NCBI GenBank assembly: GCA_900759575.1
Contig: CAAEVU010000141.1
Coordinates: forward strand, 1-6,054
Source of the DNA: Clostridia bacterium
GTDB lineage: Bacteria; Bacillota; Clostridia; Oscillospirales; Acutalibacteraceae
Direction of reading: 5' to 3'
DNA: 6,054 nt
This document shows, piece by piece, positions 1-5,390 of this stretch. Made by a program: the position numbers and the translations under genes. How positions within the stretch are numbered: the stretch's first letter is position 1; every line of letters starts with the position of its first letter. The notes under the pieces are model-generated. The model ran no database searches and was not told where the DNA came from. It saw only the letters and a list, made by a program, of their open reading frames with translations.

Positions 1-3
1 CAC

Positions 4-1230
4 ATGGGAGTGTACGAAGAACTGCAGGCCCGGGGATTGATTGCCCAGGTCACCAATGAAGAAGAGATCCGAGAAGTGGTCAACAACGGAAAGGCTGTTT
101 TTTACATTGGTTTTGACTGCACAGCTGACAGCTTGACCGCTGGCCATTTTATGGCCCTTACGTTGATGAAGCGTCTGCAAATGGCAGGAAACAAACCCAT
201 CGCGCTGATCGGCGGTGGCACCACCATGATCGGTGACCCCTCCGGCCGGACTGATATGCGGAAAATGCTCACCAAGGAGGACATTGACCACAATGCTGCC
301 TGCTTTAAGCGACAGATGGAGCGGTTCATTGAGTTTGGCGAAGGCGAAGGCAAAGCCCTGATGCTGAACAACGCAGACTGGCTTTTGAACCTGAACTATG
401 TGGAATTGCTTCGAGAAGTAGGCGCATGCTTCAGCGTCAATAATATGCTTCGGGCTGAGTGCTATAAGCAGCGCATGGAAAAAGGGTTGTCCTTCCTGGA
501 ATTTAACTACATGATCATGCAGAGCTACGACTTCTACTACCTGTTCCAGCACTACGGCTGCAACATGGAGTTTGGCGGTGATGACCAGTGGAGCAACATG
601 CTGGGAGGCACTGAATTGATCCGCCGGAAGCTTGGAAAAGATGCCCATGCCATGACCATTACTCTGCTCACCGATTCCAACGGCAAGAAGATGGGCAAAA
701 CTGCTGGAAACGCAGTATGGCTGGACCCCAATAAGACCAGTCCCTTTGACTTCTATCAGTACTGGCGCAATGTGGACGACGCCGATGTGATCAAGTGCGT
801 TCGCATGCTTACATTCCTGCCTCTGGATGAGATCGACGAGATGAGCCACTGGGAAGGCAGCCAGCTCAATAAAGCGAAAGAGATTTTGGCATATGAACTG
901 ACAAAAATGGTCCATGGGGAAGAGGAAGCGAAAAAAGCTCAGGAAGGCGCCAGGGCGTTGTTTGGCGCTGGAGCGGATACTTCCAATATGCCCACCACCC
1001 AGCTTTCTCCGGAAGACTTCACCAATGGAGAAATCGCTGTGTTGGATCTGCTGATCAAAACCGGCTTGGTGTCCTCCAAAGGTGAAGGCCGTCGGTTGAT
1101 TCAGCAAGGCGGTTTGACCGTGGCGGACGAAAAGGTGACCGATCCGGCCAAAACATTTGCCAAAGAAACCTTTGCCAATGGCCTAGTGATCAAAAAGGGC
1201 AAAAAAGTGTTCCACAAGGCACTTGCTTAA
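4..1230 (+). CDS. tyrS: Tyrosyl-tRNA synthetase (class I, TyrRS)
   Basis: This cytoplasmic enzyme activates tyrosine with ATP and loads it onto tRNA-Tyr. The 408-residue product is close to the usual bacterial length (about 400-420). The Rossmann-fold catalytic domain starts with YIGFDCTADSL (residues 34-44), followed by a HIGH-type motif reading TAGH (45-48). Next come GGTTMIGDPSG (71-81), the tyrosine-site region NYMIMQSYDF (168-177), DDQW (193-196) and the KMSKS-equivalent KKMGKT (228-233), which is the TyrRS form of that motif. A C-terminal S4-like RNA-binding domain covers about 345-408. Thr45 replaces the first His of HIGH; by my recollection this occurs in a clostridial TyrRS group, but I could not check. 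The ATG lies three bases from the window edge, so its ribosome-binding site and any upstream T-box leader are out of view. The family assignment is secure; the start is probable. The gene is followed by its own terminator and converges on the lysine operon. Confidence 0.97.
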   Translation: MGVYEELQARGLIAQVTNEEEIREVVNNGKAVFYIGFDCTADSLTAGHFMALTLMKRLQMAGNKPIALIGGGTTMIGDPSGRTDMRKMLTKEDIDHNAACFKRQMERFIEFGEGEGKALMLNNADWLLNLNYVELLREVGACFSVNNMLRAECYKQRMEKGLSFLEFNYMIMQSYDFYYLFQHYGCNMEFGGDDQWSNMLGGTELIRRKLGKDAHAMTITLLTDSNGKKMGKTAGNAVWLDPNKTSPFDFYQYWRNVDDADVIKCVRMLTFLPLDEIDEMSHWEGSQLNKAKEILAYELTKMVHGEEEAKKAQEGARALFGAGADTSNMPTTQLSPEDFTNGEIAVLDLLIKTGLVSSKGEGRRLIQQGGLTVADEKVTDPAKTFAKETFANGLVIKKGKKVFHKALA

Positions 1231-1248
1231 ATAGAGAAACGGAAAAGG

Positions 1249-1284
1249 AAAAAGGGTACAGCCATCATGCTGTACCCTTTTTTT
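1249..1284. terminator. Bidirectional intrinsic terminator between tyrS and the lysine operon
   Basis: A perfect inverted repeat pairs 1249-1262 with 1269-1282 (core AAAGGGTACAGC / GCTGTACCCTTT) around a 6-base CATCAT loop. On the plus strand it ends in seven Ts (1278-1284), 19 bases after the tyrS stop codon. On the minus strand the hairpin is followed by T5, C, T4, so it should also stop transcription arriving from the lysine operon. It sits exactly between the convergent units. Bidirectional use is inferred from the symmetry of the sequence. Confidence 0.93.
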
Positions 1285-1310
1285 GCAGGATATTTCGAAA
1301 GACTCGCTTG

Positions 1311-1694
1311 TTATAGTGCAATCCACCAGCAAACGCCAAAACGGTCCATCACAGTGGCACAGCACTTGTTCCAAAGCACCTCCTGGATGGGGCGCAGCAC
1401 TACGCCTCCTTCGCTGAGGACGGCAACCGCTTTTTACGGCCTCCTCGCTTCCCATCTCAAAAGCATTGAAGGTCATGGTTTCCCATTTCATCCTGTGGAG
1501 AAAGGCCACGTCACAAGGGTTCTGAGCCTCTGAAATGGCCAGAATTCTCTCCCCGTTTACAGAGAGCTCGCAGTGCTCATACTCCGTGCCCTCCGGATTC
1601 TTTATTGCGAAGGTGACCTCCGCACCAAAGGCCTCACAGTATATCTGGGCAGCCTCTAAGCTGTTTTTTACATAGACTTGGGCAGAATTTTCAT
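1311..1694 (-). pseudogene. VOC-superfamily (PhnB/glyoxalase-like) protein gene, disrupted by two frameshifts
   Basis: The product resembles small PhnB-like VOC proteins with one beta-alpha-beta-beta-beta unit: SAQVYVKNSLEAAQ and YCEAFGAEVTF at the N-terminus, then YEHCELSVNGERILAIS. The C-terminal part, starting near AVLSEGGVVLRPIQEV and including CCATVMDRFGVCWWIAL before the stop at 1311-1313, lies in a different frame from the middle. The switch is at an A5 run (T5 on the plus strand, 1431-1435); removing one A, or adding two, joins the two halves. The start is also out of frame. GGAGG (1704-1700) sits 5 bases before an ATG at 1694, but that ATG hits a stop at its ninth codon unless one A is added to the A4 run at 1691-1688. 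The middle frame can start only at a TTG at 1698, one base from the SD. The ATG and the final stop share a frame exactly 128 codons apart, so the two indels compensate. It is the last gene of the lysine operon, 22 bp after the ACT gene. The substrate is unknown. Whether the lesions are real mutations or homopolymer sequencing errors cannot be told from the sequence. Confidence 0.82.
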
Positions 1695-1716
1695 GCAATC
1701 CTCCAGGGAAATTCTC

Positions 1717-2175
1717 TCAGCCCAACGCCTTCTGGATGGCTGTCAGCACCGTGTCAAAATCTGCTTCTGTAACAAGCAAAGAAATTTCCACTTCCGAAGT
1801 GGTGATCAAGCGAATATCCGCATCTGTACCGGAAATGGCATTGAAAACTTGGGCCGCAATACCCGGTGTGTTTTTCATCAGCGGATCATACACGGAAATT
1901 TTGTGATTGACACTGCTGACAATCACATCAATATCCGTTTCACGCTTTAACTTGGAGGTAAACCCCAGAATGTCGATCATATCTTCATCGGAAATGGTAA
2001 AGGACAATCCCGTGGTAGCGCCATGAGTAGGCGCCATGGAAATCATGTCGATGTTGATGCCATATTGAGAAATAGCATCAAAGATCTTTGCCAGAGAAGT
2101 TACATTGGCAGGAAAGTCCTGCAGCGTGATCAAAGTGATGTTATCAACCGTACTGATGACAGTGGTAGCGCTCAT
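1717..2175 (-). CDS. Free-standing double-ACT-domain protein, aspartokinase regulatory-domain type
   Basis: This 152-residue protein consists only of two ACT domains and matches the C-terminal regulatory part of aspartokinases. ACT1 covers about 12-85, with INIDMIS at 40-46 and TGLSFTIS at 55-62. ACT2 covers about 91-152, with the hallmark TPGIAAQVF (103-111) and TTSEVEISLL (125-134). No kinase domain is encoded next to it, and ATG 2175 has a good SD (GGAGGG, 6 bases upstream), so it is a true short gene rather than a fragment. It lies 12 bp after dapB. In Bacillus subtilis a similar-sized aspartokinase beta subunit is made from an internal start inside lysC; here the equivalent module is a separate gene in a lysine-riboswitch operon. 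A role as a lysine- or threonine-sensing partner of aspartokinase is inferred, not shown. In ACT1 the usual DKPG turn reads DFPA and the loop seems about three residues longer, so ligand preference may differ. It could instead be an independent amino-acid sensor. Confidence 0.9.
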   Translation of the reverse strand: MSATTVISTVDNITLITLQDFPANVTSLAKIFDAISQYGINIDMISMAPTHGATTGLSFTISDEDMIDILGFTSKLKRETDIDVIVSSVNHKISVYDPLMKNTPGIAAQVFNAISGTDADIRLITTSEVEISLLVTEADFDTVLTAIQKALG

Positions 2176-2187
2176 GGTAATCCCTCC

Positions 2188-2940
2188 TCAGATCAAATGG
2201 GACATATCATACAGGCCAGGGCCTTTTCCAGCCATGTACACAGCAGCATTTACCGCACCGGCGGCAAACAGTTCTTTCGACTGGGCGGAATGGGAAAGAG
2301 TGATCACTTCGCTTTGACCTGCAAAGATCACCTGATGTTCTCCAACAATGGTACCGCCTCGGACAGAATGTAAGCCGATCTCCTTTTTCTCGCGTTTTTT
2401 CCGCTGAGAGTGGCGATCATAGATATACGTCATGGAATCGTCCCGCACCTGATTGATCGCGTCAGCAATCATCAAAGCCGTGCCGCTGGGAGCGTCGATC
2501 TTCTGATTGTGGTGCATTTCCACGATCTCCACATCAAACGCGTCACCCAAAACCGCTTCCGCTTTTTTTGCCAGTTCAATCAACAGATTGATCCCCAAGG
2601 ACATATTTCGGGAATAGAACAAGGGAAGTTCTTTTGCAGCTTCATTAATCTCCTGTGTCTGCTCAGCACTGTAGCCGGTAGTGCACAGCACCGCCGCCAC
2701 CCCAGTATGGTTGCGGCAATACTCCAAAATGGAGGAGAGAGCGGCAGGATGGGAAAAATCCACCACGACCTGCGCAGTTTCTTTCACTTCACCGATGGAT
2801 TTATAGACAGGGAACGCCTCATTCGCTTTGCCGGAAATATCCACGCCGGCAACAATGGTGCAATCTTCCCGCTGATTGACAAAATTCTGAACCGCGGCGC
2901 CCATTTTGCCATTGCAGCCGCAGAGAATAAGGTTGGTCAT
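2188..2940 (-). CDS. dapB: 4-Hydroxy-tetrahydrodipicolinate reductase (DapB)
   Basis: DapB reduces the DapA product to tetrahydrodipicolinate with NAD(P)H in the diaminopimelate/lysine pathway (cytoplasmic, normally a tetramer). The 250-residue length fits the family. The N-terminal dinucleotide-binding loop reads CGCNGKMG (7-14). DFSHP (61-65) and CTTGY (86-90, usually GTTG) follow. The catalytic segment is EMHHNQKIDAPSGTA (141-155) with His143, His144, Lys147 and PSGT. SVRGGTIVGEHQVIF (192-206) is the typical C-terminal sheet motif. I chose ATG 2940 because MTNLILCGCNGKMG is the canonical beginning and AAAGGAAG lies about 7 bases upstream. A GTG at 2964 in the same frame would add eight charged residues and overlap that SD. 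The gene starts 34 bp after dapA and ends 12 bp before the ACT gene, in the lysine-riboswitch operon. Confidence 0.97.
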   Translation of the reverse strand: MTNLILCGCNGKMGAAVQNFVNQREDCTIVAGVDISGKANEAFPVYKSIGEVKETAQVVVDFSHPAALSSILEYCRNHTGVAAVLCTTGYSAEQTQEINEAAKELPLFYSRNMSLGINLLIELAKKAEAVLGDAFDVEIVEMHHNQKIDAPSGTALMIADAINQVRDDSMTYIYDRHSQRKKREKKEIGLHSVRGGTIVGEHQVIFAGQSEVITLSHSAQSKELFAAGAVNAAVYMAGKGPGLYDMSHLI

Positions 2941-2974
2941 GTTGGGACTTCCTTTCTTTTTCACAAAGGGGCAC

Positions 2975-3865
2975 TTATACCAGGTTATGCTTCTTCAGCA
3001 ATGCGGTAAGCTTTGCCTTGCCTTCTTCCGTCATAGTGGTAAGGGGCATCCGGCAGTAGTTGGACTTCATCAAGCCCATCTGATACAGGGCTTCCTTGAT
3101 GGGGATGGGATTCACGTCCAGGAAAAAGCCATCCATCAAATCCAAATACTCCACATTCAGTTTCCGGGCAGCTTCCAAGTCGCCTTTGAGCATATACTCG
3201 GTAAGCTCGTGCATCTTACCGGGCAGAGCGTTGGAAAAGACGGAAATCACGCCTTTTCCGCCTAAGGCCATGATGGGCAGCGTTTGATTGTCCTCACCGG
3301 AATAAATGGTCAAGTCCTCATCACAAAGTGCAGCTGTGCGGGCGGTAGCAGAAATATCTCCATTTGCTTCCTTCACCGCAACAATGTAAGGGTTCTTGGA
3401 AAGCTCTTTGTAGGTGGCGGGCTGAATGTTGCACCCGGTACGGCTGGGCACATTATACAGGATGCAAGGCATCTTTACACTGTCAGCCACATAATTGAAG
3501 CTTTCAATCAGACCTTTTTGAGAGGTCTTATTGTAATAGGGGGTCACAAGCAGCAACCCATCCGCTCCCAGGGTTTTGGCTTCCTGGGAAAGTTCAACGC
3601 AAAACTGGGTATCATTGCTGCCCGTTCCAGCAATGACGGGAACACGGCCTTTTACCTTTTCGATAATAAACTTGATCACCTGAGTGTGTTCCTCAGTGGT
3701 CATAGTAGCCGCTTCACCGGTCGTGCCGCATGCTACAATCGCGTCGATACCGCCTTCCACCTGGAATTCCACCAGTTGTTCCAGCTCATCCCAGGAGATG
3801 TTTCCCTGCTGGTCAAAAGGCGTTGCCAAAGCGGTAGCTGCGCCAGAAAAAATCAAATGCTTCAT
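2975..3865 (-). CDS. dapA: 4-Hydroxy-tetrahydrodipicolinate synthase (DapA)
   Basis: DapA condenses pyruvate with aspartate semialdehyde, the committed step toward diaminopimelate and lysine, through a Schiff base on a TIM barrel. The 296-residue product is normal in length. CGTTGEAATM (46-55) holds the active-site threonines 48 and 49. TPYYNK (108-113) supplies Tyr111, ILYNVPSRTG (135-144) supplies Tyr137 and Arg142, and AVKEAN (163-168) holds the Schiff-base Lys165. These residues sit at a constant +4 offset from the E. coli positions I remember (44, 107, 133, 138, 161), so the catalytic set is complete. ATG 3865 is preceded by GGAGGT (3880-3875) at 9 bases. It starts 21 bp after asd and is followed by dapB, so the three enzymes are almost certainly co-transcribed under the lysine riboswitch. 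Confidence 0.98.
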   Translation of the reverse strand: MKHLIFSGAATALATPFDQQGNISWDELEQLVEFQVEGGIDAIVACGTTGEAATMTTEEHTQVIKFIIEKVKGRVPVIAGTGSNDTQFCVELSQEAKTLGADGLLLVTPYYNKTSQKGLIESFNYVADSVKMPCILYNVPSRTGCNIQPATYKELSKNPYIVAVKEANGDISATARTAALCDEDLTIYSGEDNQTLPIMALGGKGVISVFSNALPGKMHELTEYMLKGDLEAARKLNVEYLDLMDGFFLDVNPIPIKEALYQMGLMKSNYCRMPLTTMTEEGKAKLTALLKKHNLV

Positions 3866-3886
3866 CGTTTTCCAACCTCCAAAAGA

Positions 3887-4966
3887 TCAGTCGAAATAGC
3901 CCTTCGCGCACAGCAGTTCCGCCATGAGAAGCGCACCGCCTGCAGCGCCACGCAAAGTATTGTGGGAAAGGCATACAAATTTATAGTCGTACTGGGTATC
4001 CGGGCGCAGACGGCCAATGGAAACAGCCATACCGCCCTCAAGATCACGGTCCAGCTTGGGCTGAGGCCGGTCGTTCTCGGTAAAATAATGCAGGAACTGT
4101 TTGGGGGCGCTGGGCAATTCCAATTCCTGGGCAGGCCCGCGGAATTTTTCCCAACGCTCAATGATCTCCTCAACAGAAGCCTTCTTTTCCAGAGAGAAGA
4201 ACACTGCTGCCATATGTCCGTCAGAAACAGGGACCCGCAGGCACTGGGACGTGATGGACGGCGTTGTGGTATTGACGATTACGCCGTTCTCCACATGGCC
4301 CCAAATCTTCAAAGGCTCTTGCTCGGATTTTTCTTCCTCGCCGCCGATGTAAGGGATCACATTATCCAAGATCTCAGGCATGGTCTCAAAGGTCTTGCCA
4401 GCGCCGGAGATAGCCTGATAGGTGCAAGCCAGCACTTTGGTCACACCCAAGTCCATCAGAGGATGGATGGCAGGAACGTAGCTCTGCAGGGAGCAGTTGC
4501 ATTTTACGGCAATAAAGCCACGCTTAGTGCCCAAACGTTTCCGCTGGGATTCAATGACCTGGGCATGGTCGGCGTTGATCTCAGGGATAATCATGGGAAC
4601 ATCCGGGGTAGAGCGGTGAGCGCTGTTGTTGGATACCACCGGGCACTCATGGCGCGCATAGGTTTCCTCCAATGCTCGGATGTCTTCCTTTTTCATATTG
4701 ACAGCGCAGAACACAAAATCCACGAGAGAGACAATTTTCTCAATATCCTTTTCCGCATCATACACGGGCATTTTTGCCATGGAAGCAGGCAGAGGGGTCT
4801 TCATCGCCCAACGGCCTCCCACAGCTTCTTCATAGGTTTTTCCGGCGGACCGGGCACTGGCAGCCAAAGCTGTCACGGTAAACCAGGGGTGATTCTCCAA
4901 AATGGTAGCGAACCGCTGTCCTACCATACCGGTGCATCCGATAATTCCCACACGATACTGTTTCAT
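3887..4966 (-). CDS. asd: Aspartate-semialdehyde dehydrogenase, archaeal/fungal type
   Basis: Asd reduces aspartyl-4-phosphate to aspartate semialdehyde with NADPH; it feeds lysine, threonine and methionine synthesis. At 359 residues it fits the archaeal/fungal (TIGR00978-like) type better than the usual bacterial enzyme. The NADP-binding GCTGMVGQRF is at 10-19 and the sugar-phosphate region LAASARSAGK at 34-43. VVSNNSAHR (110-118) and VPMIIPEIN (123-131) follow. The catalytic Cys158 is in KCNCSLQ (155-161); QAISGAG is at 184-190 and GEEEK at 209-213. The substrate-binding arginine and catalytic His251 are in LRVPVSDGH (243-251). Cys156 stands where Pro is more usual, giving C-N-C. I chose ATG 4966 because the protein then begins exactly with the Rossmann strand; AAAGGA lies about 11 bases upstream. 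The frame stays open upstream to 5209, but that part translates the riboswitch and is not coding. It is the first gene of the operon, 21 bp before dapA. Confidence 0.97.
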   Translation of the reverse strand: MKQYRVGIIGCTGMVGQRFATILENHPWFTVTALAASARSAGKTYEEAVGGRWAMKTPLPASMAKMPVYDAEKDIEKIVSLVDFVFCAVNMKKEDIRALEETYARHECPVVSNNSAHRSTPDVPMIIPEINADHAQVIESQRKRLGTKRGFIAVKCNCSLQSYVPAIHPLMDLGVTKVLACTYQAISGAGKTFETMPEILDNVIPYIGGEEEKSEQEPLKIWGHVENGVIVNTTTPSITSQCLRVPVSDGHMAAVFFSLEKKASVEEIIERWEKFRGPAQELELPSAPKQFLHYFTENDRPQPKLDRDLEGGMAVSIGRLRPDTQYDYKFVCLSHNTLRGAAGGALLMAELLCAKGYFD

Positions 4967-5025
4967 CTTTTTCCAAATCCTTTCTGGGTGAAAAGTATGT
5001 CTTACGCGAAAAAAGCGGGACAAAG

Positions 5026-5048
5026 AAAAAACCGGTTGAAAACCGGCT
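5026..5048 (-). terminator. Intrinsic terminator of the lysine riboswitch (expression platform)
   Basis: On the minus strand, AGCCGGTT (5048-5041) and AACCGGTT (5037-5030) form an 8-bp stem with one G-U pair around a 3-base loop, followed by six Ts (5031-5026, overlapping the stem end), C and three more Ts. It lies between the lysine aptamer and asd, 59 bases past P1, where a transcription-attenuation platform belongs. With lysine bound it should form and stop transcription before asd. A linker hairpin, TTTCCTG (5099-5093) with CAGGAAA (5081-5075), separates it from the aptamer. Confidence 0.88.
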
Positions 5049-5106
5049 GTCCATCTCCTATAATAGAAATGCTGTTTCCTGTACCTTTTGACCAGGAAAT
5101 AAAATA

Positions 5107-5270
5107 CCAATAGCACTCCATCACAAGTGATGACAGTCACAAAGCTATTTGCTGTTGCAACCAGGAAAATATTTGCCAGATATTCTCCTTCGGCAGCCCA
5201 CCCTTTCACAAGACTTCTTCAGTTCTGGCAACCTCCATCTCGCTACTTTTGAAAGCCGCGCCTCTATTTG
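5107..5270 (-). promoter_or_regulatory. Lysine riboswitch aptamer (L box) in the asd-dapA-dapB leader
   Basis: The 164-base minus-strand leader carries the lysine riboswitch signature: AGAGGCGC (5265-5258), AAAAGTA (5250-5244), GAAAGGG (5207-5201), GCCGAAG (5194-5188) and CTGTCA (5136-5131). P1 closes with AATAG against CTATT at the two ends. P2 has CTTTC/GAAAG. P3 is GGAGAATAT with ATATTTTCC (9 bp, one G-U). P5 is CATCA/TGATG. Loop 2 TTGCCAG (5231-5225) and loop 3 CTGGCAA (5179-5173) are perfectly complementary over 7 bases, matching the known L2-L3 kissing contact. High lysine should favour the downstream terminator and lower expression of asd, dapA, dapB, the ACT gene and the VOC gene. Family identity is very secure; switching behaviour follows from the family. 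Confidence 0.96.
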
Positions 5271-5276
5271 ATTTTT

Positions 5277-5305
5277 ATCATACCCTAGATTCCTCCTGTT
5301 GTCAA
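5277..5305 (-). promoter_or_regulatory. Sigma-A promoter of the lysine operon
   Basis: On the minus strand, TTGACA (5305-5300, perfect -35 consensus) is followed by a 17-base spacer and TATGAT (5282-5277, five of six -10 bases). The predicted start, near 5269-5271, is at the 5' strand of riboswitch P1, so transcripts would begin almost directly with the aptamer. This is a near-ideal promoter, which suits a unit controlled mainly by attenuation. Confidence 0.92.
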
Positions 5306-5327
5306 TTTTTCAGCCACATTTTATTAT
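5299..5327 (+). promoter_or_regulatory. Probable sigma-A promoter of queA, divergent from the lysine operon
   Basis: On the plus strand, TTGTCA (5299-5304) lies 17 bases before TATTAT (5322-5327), giving five of six matches at each box. Transcription would start near 5334 and leave a leader of about 55 bases before queA. The -35 box overlaps the opposite-strand -35 box of the lysine operon by five bases. A weak GGGA/TCCC hairpin (5340-5351) lies in the leader; I saw no convincing riboswitch there. Confidence 0.68.
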
Positions 5328-5390
5328 ATGAAATTTTATGGGAGCCGTCCCAAAAACTGCTCTCCAAAAAAGGAAATGATGATAGCAACC

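Noticed and set aside
1183..1310. Continuation of the VOC middle frame to 1183 as a longer C-terminus.
   Set aside because: It runs through the terminator into tyrS and looks random, whereas the neighbouring frame gives a VOC-like ending and a stop at 1311-1313.
2941..2964. GTG start for dapB, adding eight residues.
   Set aside because: The added residues are unlike the family, and the region contains the likely SD for ATG 2940.
3284..5113. A 609-codon open frame on the plus strand opposite asd, part of dapA and the leader.
   Set aside because: It lies antisense to two enzymes with complete catalytic motifs, crosses the riboswitch and its terminator, shows no recognisable domain and has no good SD. 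It is a by-product of codon use on the other strand.
4967..5209. An 81-codon upstream extension of the asd frame.
   Set aside because: It translates the lysine aptamer and its terminator. Asd homology starts exactly at ATG 4966, next to an SD-like site.
5020..5275. A T-box leader for the lysine operon.
   Set aside because: The leader instead matches the lysine riboswitch in core motifs and kissing loops, and I did not see a T-box antiterminator sequence.
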